A DNA stretch of 64,000 nt from Bifidobacterium tsurumiense (GTDB taxonomy: Bacteria > Actinomycetota > Actinomycetes > Actinomycetales > Bifidobacteriaceae). Below the pieces are notes generated by a model. It did no database searches, was not told the origin of the DNA, and saw only the letters and a list, made by a program, of their open reading frames with translations. The DNA lies in assembly GCF_000741765.1 (NCBI RefSeq), contig NZ_JGZU01000003.1, positions 62,001 to 126,000 on the forward strand, given 5' to 3'. Position numbers and translations under genes: made by a program. Of this stretch, positions 56,581 to 64,000 are shown piece after piece (position 1 is the first letter of the stretch; each line of letters begins with the position of its first letter).

Positions 56581-57038
56581 TTCTCCTTGTTCTCGTTCCG
56601 TAATAACTTCCTATCCCAAACAAACATCTATAAGCGGGTACTACTGATGCAATCTGATAAACACGTTGTGTACTATGCACTTCCTGAATACGTTCCGAGC
56701 TCAGTCGGCACACGTTGAGGGATGCATAGGAATACCGAATATCACGCGTACATATTACCGTTCAATAAAATTGCAGCGGCTATATTACCCTGAGCGAATT
56801 CTCGAATACCAATGCCCGAACCGCATAACCGACCATGCCCAGAAGGCAATATAAGAAATGAGCCATGCACTATCAGGGATCCTGCCACCGTCGCATTCCA
56901 GCAGCTCTGCCGTATGCACTGCTTAAGCCCAAGTCACATGATAAAGCCTGGGTAGGTGGATACTGCCAACCTACCCAGGCTTATGCTGTTACACAGGCTT
57001 GTGCCGTATACAGGCATCAAAGTGCCATTACGACGCTT
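56581..57038. other. Gene-free stretch with ileS terminator
   Basis: 458 bases. Contains a perfect 14-base hairpin (arms 56944-56957 and 56969-56982), 57 bases after the ileS stop, probably its terminator. The rest is AT-rich, without a gene; possibly decayed DNA from the rearrangement at 56400. Confidence 0.7.
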
Positions 57039-60000
57039 TTAGTCCTCCAGCTTTTCCACGCTTACCGAGCACTCGGCCGCGTTTGCGTCCGGAATGACTT
57101 CCAGCGAAGTGGCCAAGGTTTCTTCCATGATCAAATCACGGAATTGCTCGGTCTTGGCCGCGTCAGCCTCTGGCACGCGCAAGTGCAAGGCGATGCGATC
57201 AGATATTTCTAGTCCGGTTTCCTTGCGGGCATCCTGGACCGAACGCACCACGTCACGGGCATAGCCTTCGGCGATGAGGTCATCGCTCAACTTGGTATCA
57301 AGGATGACGAATCCTCCTGTAGACAATGAAGAGGAAACAGTATCGGCATTGCCGTCACCATTCTGCTCTTCTATGCGGTGGATAAGCTCATACTCGCCTT
57401 CGACCAAGGAAACCTCGCCGTTCGGCGTTTCCACAACAGGCGCACCGCTCGCCGCATCAACATGCCAAGCACCGGTCTTGGAAGCCTTGATGGCGAACTG
57501 CACTTGCTTGCCCAGACGCGGTCCGGCTGCACGAGCGTTGACCCGCAACTCGTTCACAATACGCAATCCGTGTTCAGCGGCATCTTCCAATGTCGAGAAG
57601 ATGACCTTCTTGACATTGAGTTCGCCTTCCAAAACATCTGCATATTGCGCGAGCGCAGCAGGTCGATCAGCGACCACGGTCATATCAGCCAAAGGCTGGC
57701 GTACACGAATCTGGGCGGCCTTGCGCAGCGACAGCGCGCCGGATACGATCTCGCGCACCTTGTCCATCGAAGAAACGAGTTCTTCGTTATCCACCAAGAC
57801 CTTGCCAAGTTCAGTCGCCTCGCCGGTCTTCTCATCTGTCAGGAATGGCCAGTCGGCAAGGTGGACAGATTCACCTCCGGTCAAACCACGCCACACCTCT
57901 TCGGCTTCCATTGGAGCCAAAGGAGCCAGTACGCGCATGAAGACCTCCAAAACGGTGTACAACGTGTTGAACGCCGTCTCGTCCTCATTCCAGAAACGAT
58001 CTCGGGTGTTGCGGATGTACCAATTGGTGAGCACGTCGATGAACTCGCTCACTGCAGCGCAGGCATCGGCGATCAGGAATTGATCCAGGGATTGCTGCAC
58101 CTGTTCGACAAGGCGACGGGTGCGTGCCAGCAAATACTGGTCCATGCGATGCAATCCTGCGATCTCATCCTCACGCAATGCACGGGCTTCATATCCTTTG
58201 CCCTTTCCCACTGCGTTGGTATACAACGTGAAGAAGTAATATGAGCTCCACACCGGCAACATGACTTGTCGCACAGTATCCCTGATGCCTTCATCAGTGA
58301 CGATGAGATTGCCGCCGCGCAGAATCGGCGAGCTCATGAGGAACCAGCGCATTGCATCGGAACCATACTTATTGAAAACGCCGTTCACATCCGGATAATT
58401 ACGCAGATGCTTGCTCATCTTCTGACCGTCTGATCCGAGCACGATGCCGTGGCAGATCACATTCTTGAATGCGGGACGATCGAAAAGCGCTGTCGACATC
58501 ACATGCAGCAGGTAGAACCATCCACGAGTCTGACCGATGTATTCCACGACATAATCCGCGGGGAAATGCTGCTCGAAATACTCACGGTTCTCGAATGGGT
58601 AATGGAACTGCGCAAAGGACATCGACCCCGACTCGAACCAGCAGTCAAGCACGTCGGAGATACGGTGCATATGGGATTTGCCGGTCGGATCATCAGGGTT
58701 GACGCGGGTCAACTGATCGATATAAGGGCGGTGCATATTGATTTCGCCCTTGTCATCGCGCGGATAATCGCCGAAGTCCTCCTTGAGCTGATCCAGAGAA
58801 CCATACACATCCACGCGCGGATACTTTGGATCATCGCTCACCCACACCGGGATAGGAGAACCCCAGAAACGGTTACGGCTTATGGACCAATCGCGAGCGT
58901 TGGAAAGCCACTTGCCGAACTGGCCATCCTTGACATTGCCGGGGATCCAGTTGATCTCTTGGTTCAGCTCTAGCATGCGCTTCTTGATCTTGGTCACCGA
59001 AACGAACCAGCTGGAAACCGGCTTGTAGATCAGCGGGGTTCCGCAACGCCAGCAGTGCGGATAGCTGTGCACATAGCTCTTCTCTTGGAAGAGCAGCGCG
59101 CGGCGCCCCTCTTCGATCTGGGCCAAAGGACCGTCTCCTGCACGCAGATTACGCAAAATGGGCAGATTGGCGTCGAAGACATACGTACCTTCGTAATCAG
59201 GGCATGCCGCGGTGAACTTGCAGCTCTCGTCCAAGACATCAATGCTCTTGATGTCATGCGCATTCAGCGTATTCATATCGTCTTCACCGTAGGGAGCCTG
59301 ATGCACCAAACCGGAACCTTCGGTGGTATCGACATAATCCGCGGTGAAGATCTGATACGCATTCGGTCCGGGCACATTGCCTTCGCTTTGCGCGGTTTCG
59401 CTTGCAAAATACGGGAAGACCGGCCAATAATGCCAGCCGGCCATTTCCTTGCCCTTGAGCTCACGAACGACTTCGTAGTTCTCGCCCAATTCCTTGGCAT
59501 ATGAGGACACCAATGCCTTGGCGAAGTAGAACTTCTTCCCAGCAAACTTGCCTTCTGATGGACGGATTTCGACATAATCGATATCCGCACCGACCACGAT
59601 TGCGAAATTGGAAGGCACTGTCCACGGCGTTGTCGTCCAGAAGACCGCATAGGCATCTTCTTCGTCGCGCAGCTTCACGGCCACCGAAACCGAGGTATCC
59701 TGACGATCCTGATAGACATCGGCATCCATGCGAAGTTCGTGTGCGCTCAAAGGAGTGCGGTCATTCGGGCAGTAAGGCAGCACACGATATCCCTGATAGG
59801 CCAGGCCCTTATCGTAGAGCTGCTTGAATGCCCACATAACGGATTCCATGAAGGGGATATCCAGCGTCTTGTAACCGTGATCGAAATCCACCCAACGCGC
59901 CTGGCGATGCACATAGTCTCGCCATTCATTCGTGTATTTGAGCACACTGACACGGCAAGCATCGTTGAACTTTTCGATGCCCATGGCCTCGATCTGGTCC

Positions 60001-60347
60001 ACTGACTCGATACCGAGTTCTTTCTGTGCTTCCAACTCAGCAGGCAGGCCATGCGTATCCCAGCCAAATACACGATGAACCTTGCGGCCTTTCATGGTCT
60101 GGAAGCGAGGGATCACATCCTTGGCATAGCCGGTGAGCAGATGGCCGTAATGAGGCAGACCATTGGCAAAAGGAGGGCCATCGAAGAATACGAATTCATT
60201 GTTGCTTTTGTCGCCCGAAGGACGTTGATCGATGGACTTTTGGAAAGAATCATCTGCATCCCAGTACGAGAGGATGGATTCCTCAAGCTGGGGGAAATTC
60301 GGGCTCGGGGTGACGCCCGACCCAGTGGTTACCTTGGGATATGCCAC
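57039..60347 (-). CDS. ileS: Isoleucyl-tRNA synthetase, type 2
   Basis: Class I synthetase, 1102 residues, GTG start (60345-60347) with GAGGAG 8 bases upstream. The HIGH motif is HYGHLLTGYAKD, and the KMSKS motif DGQKMSKHLRNYPD. GWDTHGLPAE and TPWTVPSNFA belong to the active site and editing domain. The HYGH and long C-terminal half (from about residue 800 with VVADRPAALAQYADVLEGEL) mark the eukaryote-like type 2 enzyme, which is insensitive to mupirocin. Bifidobacteria are known to be naturally mupirocin-resistant. Under T-box control (next entry). Confidence 0.98.
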   Translation of the reverse strand: MAYPKVTTGSGVTPSPNFPQLEESILSYWDADDSFQKSIDQRPSGDKSNNEFVFFDGPPFANGLPHYGHLLTGYAKDVIPRFQTMKGRKVHRVFGWDTHGLPAELEAQKELGIESVDQIEAMGIEKFNDACRVSVLKYTNEWRDYVHRQARWVDFDHGYKTLDIPFMESVMWAFKQLYDKGLAYQGYRVLPYCPNDRTPLSAHELRMDADVYQDRQDTSVSVAVKLRDEEDAYAVFWTTTPWTVPSNFAIVVGADIDYVEIRPSEGKFAGKKFYFAKALVSSYAKELGENYEVVRELKGKEMAGWHYWPVFPYFASETAQSEGNVPGPNAYQIFTADYVDTTEGSGLVHQAPYGEDDMNTLNAHDIKSIDVLDESCKFTAACPDYEGTYVFDANLPILRNLRAGDGPLAQIEEGRRALLFQEKSYVHSYPHCWRCGTPLIYKPVSSWFVSVTKIKKRMLELNQEINWIPGNVKDGQFGKWLSNARDWSISRNRFWGSPIPVWVSDDPKYPRVDVYGSLDQLKEDFGDYPRDDKGEINMHRPYIDQLTRVNPDDPTGKSHMHRISDVLDCWFESGSMSFAQFHYPFENREYFEQHFPADYVVEYIGQTRGWFYLLHVMSTALFDRPAFKNVICHGIVLGSDGQKMSKHLRNYPDVNGVFNKYGSDAMRWFLMSSPILRGGNLIVTDEGIRDTVRQVMLPVWSSYYFFTLYTNAVGKGKGYEARALREDEIAGLHRMDQYLLARTRRLVEQVQQSLDQFLIADACAAVSEFIDVLTNWYIRNTRDRFWNEDETAFNTLYTVLEVFMRVLAPLAPMEAEEVWRGLTGGESVHLADWPFLTDEKTGEATELGKVLVDNEELVSSMDKVREIVSGALSLRKAAQIRVRQPLADMTVVADRPAALAQYADVLEGELNVKKVIFSTLEDAAEHGLRIVNELRVNARAAGPRLGKQVQFAIKASKTGAWHVDAASGAPVVETPNGEVSLVEGEYELIHRIEEQNGDGNADTVSSSLSTGGFVILDTKLSDDLIAEGYARDVVRSVQDARKETGLEISDRIALHLRVPEADAAKTEQFRDLIMEETLATSLEVIPDANAAECSVSVEKLED

Positions 60348-60354
60348 AGCTATG

Positions 60355-60540
60355 CTCCTCGCTCGGCGTGATTACTTACCTGCACGAGGACGATGATTGC
60401 CATACCACCGCGGTACCACCTCGATTGCCGCAGATTCCAACGAAACTACGACCTCTTGTGTCCGGCTGTGACGGGCCGATCCCGTCGGTTCTACTCAGGC
60501 ACTTGCCCTTTCTTCCGAAAGCTCCCCGCTGATAACGGAT
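60355..60540 (-). promoter_or_regulatory. Translational T-box riboswitch of ileS
   Basis: The T-box motif AGGTGGTACCGCGG lies at 60408-60421. Upstream, a small hairpin CCGUU-AUC-AGCGG (60526-60538) shows the isoleucine codon AUC in its loop, as in ultra-short Stem I ileS T-boxes. Downstream, UCCUCG (60385-60390) can pair with CGAGGA of the ribosome-binding site (60355-60360), so uncharged tRNA-Ile should free translation. Stem GGGG/AGTAGA parts (60490-60525) fit Stem II. No terminator, so control is translational. Confidence 0.9.
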
Positions 60541-60667
60541 CACTGCTTGATGTGCGGCCATAATAACACTTCGTCGTGGACAGGCAAGCGCTTCGTCCAC
60601 GGTGAACACTGGTGACTGCACAGATCATTCAACAGACCATGCAACAGTCAAATCACGACCAACGCAC

Positions 60668-60699
60668 AACGGGCCCGGCAACAAACTGCCGGACCCGTT
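60668..60699 (-). terminator. Terminator after the ABC exporter operon
   Basis: 13-base arms (60668-60680 and 60687-60699) with one irregular pair and a 6-base loop, 47 bases past the stop of the last ABC gene. Confidence 0.82.
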
Positions 60700-60745
60700 G
60701 AAATCAGTGGAAACTCACCACTATTGACGGACAAAACACCTCAGG

Positions 60746-61510
60746 CTATTCCAACTCAACCGCACCCGTGTAGAGCTGGTAATATTCGCCGCCCAATGCG
60801 ATGAGCTCATCATGCGATCCACGCTCGATAATGCGGCCGTGGTCCAGAACCATAATCACATCGGAATTGCGAACAGTGGACAGACGATGCGCGATGACGA
60901 AAACCGTGCGCCCTTCCATCAGAGCATCCATACCCGCTTGCACCACTTCTTCGGTACGAGTATCGATTGAGCTGGTCGCTTCGTCCAGAATCATCGCCGG
61001 AGGATCGGCAACGGCTGCGCGAGCAATGGAGATCAACTGACGCTGGCCTTGGGACAAACCGGATCCGTCGCCTTTCAGCACGGTCTGGTAACCATCAGGA
61101 AGCATGCGAATGAATCCGTCCGCATTCGTGAGCTTAGCAGCTTCGATGCACTCCTCATCAGTGGCGTCCAAACGACCGTAACGGATATTATCCATAACCG
61201 TTCCCGTGAAGAGGTTCACGTCTTGCAGCACTATTCCCAAGGAACTGCGCAGATCAGCCTTGCGGATATTCTTCACGTCAATGCCGTCGTAAAGAATCTG
61301 CCCTTCCTGAATATCGTAGAAACGGTTGATCAGGTTGGTCACCGTGGTTTTTCCTGCACCGGTGGCACCCACCAAAGCAATCTTCTGGCCGGGCTTGGCG
61401 AACCAAGTGATATCGTGCAGCACAGGCTTGTCAGGATTGTATCCGAAGGTGACGTTGGTGAATCGCACATCGCCGCGCAGCATGGTGTAGCGGCCATCAG
61501 CTGAGGTCAC
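60746..61510 (-). CDS. ABC exporter ATPase part, split from its membrane part
   Basis: 254 residues starting at GTG 61510 (MTSADGRYTMLRGDVRFTNV). A full nucleotide-binding domain: A-loop FGYNPDKPVL, Walker A GATGAGKTTVTNLI, Q-loop VLQDVNLFTG, signature LSQGQRQL, Walker B PAMILDEATSSID with an intact catalytic Glu, and H-loop FVIAHRLSTV. Its membrane half is the next gene upstream, which stops in a GTGA overlap. In the family the two are one chain. See the finding for frameshift versus coupled subunits. Confidence 0.9.
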   Translation of the reverse strand: MTSADGRYTMLRGDVRFTNVTFGYNPDKPVLHDITWFAKPGQKIALVGATGAGKTTVTNLINRFYDIQEGQILYDGIDVKNIRKADLRSSLGIVLQDVNLFTGTVMDNIRYGRLDATDEECIEAAKLTNADGFIRMLPDGYQTVLKGDGSGLSQGQRQLISIARAAVADPPAMILDEATSSIDTRTEEVVQAGMDALMEGRTVFVIAHRLSTVRNSDVIMVLDHGRIIERGSHDELIALGGEYYQLYTGAVELE

Positions 61511-62763
61511 CGCACTTTGCTCTTGGCCTTCAGAGCGACCTCACGAGCCTGCCCTTCCAGCTTGGCCGCTGCGGCCAGCGAGCGCGTGCCATCGTCATCC
61601 GCGGCACGCTTCCAAGCCCAGTGTCCGGTTTCATGGTCAACCTCGGTCATCGTGCGGCCATCATCACCGACTTCGATATTTACCAACTCGACGCTGCCGC
61701 CATCCTTTTCCAACGGCTCATCCATCAAGGAGAAGATGCGCGAAGCACCGGCCAAAGCCATCATCACCATATTGAATTGCATGGAGACCTGACCGATTGG
61801 GTTGATGAATGCACGACTCAGGGTCAACAGTGAAATCAGGGTGCCCAGTGTCATCGTTCCCGCGCCCGACAATCCGAAGTTGCCGATGCCGGCAAGACTG
61901 ACGACGCCGCCAACGATTGCGAGCAGCACGTAGAGCATATATCCCATATTGCCCACAACAGGCATGATGTTGTTGCCATAGGTATTCGCCAGAGCCGAGG
62001 CTTCAAAAAGCTCCTCGTTCTTTTTGTCGAAGGTCTCTGCCGTGGCGTTTTCATGGTTGAACACCTTGATGACCTTCTGACCGTTCACCGATTCCTCGAC
62101 GAAGGCATTCACATCACCCAGCGAAACCTGCTGCTTGATGAAATACATGCCGCTTCTGGTCACCAACACTCGCACAATCACGATAAGCAACGCGGTGAAT
62201 ACCAAAGTGAACAGGGCAAAAGGAATGGAAAGCCACAACATGGCAATCATGGCGGCCAAGGCGCTTATGGCCGAAGAGAACATCTGAGGGAAAGACTGCG
62301 AGATCGCCTGACGCAAAGTATCGGTATCGTTCGTGTACCGGCTCATGGTGTCGCCATGCTCATGCGTATCGAAATACACAATCGGCAGATGCTGCTGATG
62401 AGCGAACATTTCGTCACGGATGGCTTTCAACGTGCCTTGTTCGACAGTGACGACGAGCCAGCCCCACAGCCAGGTGCTGAAGGTACCCAGGGCATAAAGG
62501 ATTCCCATAAGGGTAAGCGCCTGAATCAACGGCCACCAGTCAGGCTGGCTGGATCCAACCAAGGGCAGGATATACGTGTCGATCAGGGATTGGAGGAACA
62601 GAGCTGCGCCAGCCTGGGCTATTGCACCAATCACTATGCACAGCACAATAATGGCCACGCGCCACTTGTATTGGAAAATGTAGCCGAAAATACGCCTGGT
62701 TGTGCCTGGAGCCGCCTTGTCCATGCCGCGCTTGCTATTGTCTCGTTCGCGTGACTCACTCAT
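61507..62763 (-). CDS. ABC exporter membrane part, split from its ATPase
   Basis: 418 residues from ATG 62763 (MSESRERDNSKRGMDKAAPG); the longer frame into the upstream gene is not used. Six membrane segments of a type IV ABC exporter, with VIKVFNHENATAETFDKKN as the coupling region and YGNNIMPVVGNMGYMLYVLLAI in TM5. It ends with a linker EGQAREVALKAKSKVR, which in family members runs on into the ATPase. Overlaps the upstream ABC gene by 8 bases and the ATPase by 4. Confidence 0.9.
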   Translation of the reverse strand: MSESRERDNSKRGMDKAAPGTTRRIFGYIFQYKWRVAIIVLCIVIGAIAQAGAALFLQSLIDTYILPLVGSSQPDWWPLIQALTLMGILYALGTFSTWLWGWLVVTVEQGTLKAIRDEMFAHQQHLPIVYFDTHEHGDTMSRYTNDTDTLRQAISQSFPQMFSSAISALAAMIAMLWLSIPFALFTLVFTALLIVIVRVLVTRSGMYFIKQQVSLGDVNAFVEESVNGQKVIKVFNHENATAETFDKKNEELFEASALANTYGNNIMPVVGNMGYMLYVLLAIVGGVVSLAGIGNFGLSGAGTMTLGTLISLLTLSRAFINPIGQVSMQFNMVMMALAGASRIFSLMDEPLEKDGGSVELVNIEVGDDGRTMTEVDHETGHWAWKRAADDDGTRSLAAAAKLEGQAREVALKAKSKVR

Positions 62764-64000
62764 TGACTTCCCCCTTTTCTTCCGTTCCTTGATTTGACTG
62801 TGTGCCCTCAATCTGTTCCGGAGATGCCGAATTACGCACCTGGGATTCGTAGATGGACCGATATTCCTCGCAACTGCGCAGCAATTCGTCATGCGTACCC
62901 ATATCCATGATCTGACCATCGTTCATCACAACGATCACATCGGATTCCTGCACAGAAGCCACGCGCTGAGCGATAATGATCTTGGTGGTATGGGGAATTT
63001 CGTGATGGAATGCCTCACGAATGGACTGATCGGTTTTGGTATCAACAGCGCTTGTGGAATCATCCAAAATCAAAATCTTTGGATTCTTGAGCAATGCCCT
63101 GGCAATGCACAGTCGCTGACGCTGACCGCCAGAAACATTGGTTCCTCCCTGTTCGATATATGTGTCGTATTTGTCAGGGAACTCCTGAATGAATCCATCC
63201 GCCTGAGCAAGTCGGCAGGCATGACGAATCTCTTCATCAGTGGCATTCGGATTGCCCCAGCGAAGGTTCTCCGCAATGGTTCCGCTGAAGAGCACATTCT
63301 TTTGCAAAACCATGGCCACATTGTCTCGCAGCACCGTCAGATCATAGTCACGCACATCGTGACCGCCCACTTTCAGCGAGCCATCGGTGACGTCATACAA
63401 TCTTGCAATCAACTGCACCAAGCTGGACTTGGAGGAACCAGTGCCGCCCACAATACCCAAGGTCTGTCCGGACTTGATATGCAGGTTGATGTCGTTCAAA
63501 ACCGGTTTTTGCGCCTGCTTGGCGTATTTGAAGGTCACATGGTCGAAGTCGATGCTGCCGTCCTTCACCTCCATGATGGGGTTGTCAGGAGTGGTCACCG
63601 TGCTCTGCTCTTGCAATACGCTGACGATACGCTCCGCAGAAGCCTGCGAAATGATGAACATGACGAAGACTACGGAAAGCATCATCATCGACATCAGAAT
63701 CTGCATGGCATAGGTCACCAAAGCGGTCAGATCGCCTGTGGTCAATCCCAGAGCCCCGTTGTTGCCCGAAGCGACGATCTGCTGGGCGCCGAGCCAAGCG
63801 ATCAAAATCATGCTTACATACATGCAGAACTGCAGCAGTGGCATATTGAAGCTCAGAATCTTTTCCGCCTTGACGAAATCCTTGAAGATGCGCTCGGAAA
63901 TCTTGGAGAATTTGGAGACCTCATAGGATTCGCGGTTATAGGACTTCACCACGCGCATTCCCTGAAGATTCTCATCAACCACGGAGTTCAGGCGATCATA
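62756..64000 (-). CDS. ABC exporter half-transporter, N-terminus beyond window
   Basis: The last 414 residues of a half-transporter; the frame is open at base 64000. The end of the membrane domain (FNMPLLQFCMYVSMILIAWLG) leads to an ATPase with Walker A GGTGSSKSSLVQLI, signature VSGGQRQRLCIARA, and Walker B PKILILDDSTSAVD. The catalytic Glu is replaced by Asp, so this is the degenerate site of a heterodimer such as TM287/288. The split gene after it supplies the consensus site. Substrate unknown. Confidence 0.9.
   Translation of the reverse strand, partial: YDRLNSVVDENLQGMRVVKSYNRESYEVSKFSKISERIFKDFVKAEKILSFNMPLLQFCMYVSMILIAWLGAQQIVASGNNGALGLTTGDLTALVTYAMQILMSMMMLSVVFVMFIISQASAERIVSVLQEQSTVTTPDNPIMEVKDGSIDFDHVTFKYAKQAQKPVLNDINLHIKSGQTLGIVGGTGSSKSSLVQLIARLYDVTDGSLKVGGHDVRDYDLTVLRDNVAMVLQKNVLFSGTIAENLRWGNPNATDEEIRHACRLAQADGFIQEFPDKYDTYIEQGGTNVSGGQRQRLCIARALLKNPKILILDDSTSAVDTKTDQSIREAFHHEIPHTTKIIIAQRVASVQESDVIVVMNDGQIMDMGTHDELLRSCEEYRSIYESQVRNSASPEQIEGTQSNQGTEEKGEVNE

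Noticed and set aside
51753-57038. Insertion sequence explaining the GH35/MATE damage
   Set aside because: No transposase, terminal inverted repeats or target duplication seen; the lesions are small indels plus one junction.

Overview
The window reads as a chromosomal segment of a Bifidobacteriaceae member, most likely a Bifidobacterium (inference). Reasons: an actinobacterial division block (ftsZ-sepF-yggT-wag31/DivIVA), a long type-2 isoleucyl-tRNA synthetase behind an actinobacterial translational T-box, DUF3052 and DUF3107 proteins, a LacY-type sugar symporter with a GH32 fructosidase, GTG starts, and moderate GC. No species can be named.

Layout. 1-14437 is almost entirely minus-strand housekeeping: glyS, dusB, ftsZ, sepF, yggT, wag31, lspA, an RluA-family pseudouridine synthase, dnaE, hisD and a cut hisC. 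14691-19715 is plus strand: a thiamine-binding protein, a LacI regulator, a sucrose-type permease and a GH32 beta-fructofuranosidase, with two operator-like palindromes sharing one half-site. 19807-25283 is minus strand: uppS, recO, ispG, dxr and a protein with four DivIVA-type motifs. A tRNA-Val follows. 25955-33227 resembles an ancient actinobacterial neighbourhood: a YlbL-like Lon-domain protease, a zincin_2 metalloprotease, a UvrD-type helicase, a phosphotransferase-like protein and DUF3107. 33416-45831 mixes a PHP phosphoesterase, VKOR, dapF, murI, an SPFH protein, NADH oxidase, an aldo/keto reductase, an MFS efflux pump, a Tet(M)-like GTPase and a small membrane protein.

46096-51752 is a complete, compact type II-C CRISPR-Cas locus: 13 identical 36-nt repeats with twelve 28-nt spacers, then cas2, cas1 and a 1137-residue cas9 on the minus strand, and a tracrRNA upstream of cas9 that I identified from its anti-repeat, hairpins and U-tract terminator. 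The array reads towards cas2, against the cas genes. Each repeat ends in an extended -10-like element, and the last repeat faces a degenerate inverted copy of itself.

52118-56400 is a badly broken secreted GH35 beta-galactosidase with many indels and stops. It is fused at its end to a remnant of a MATE transporter on the opposite strand, which marks a rearrangement scar beside the CRISPR locus. 57039-60540 holds ileS and its T-box. The window closes with a heterodimeric ABC exporter whose second subunit is split into separate membrane and ATPase reading frames.
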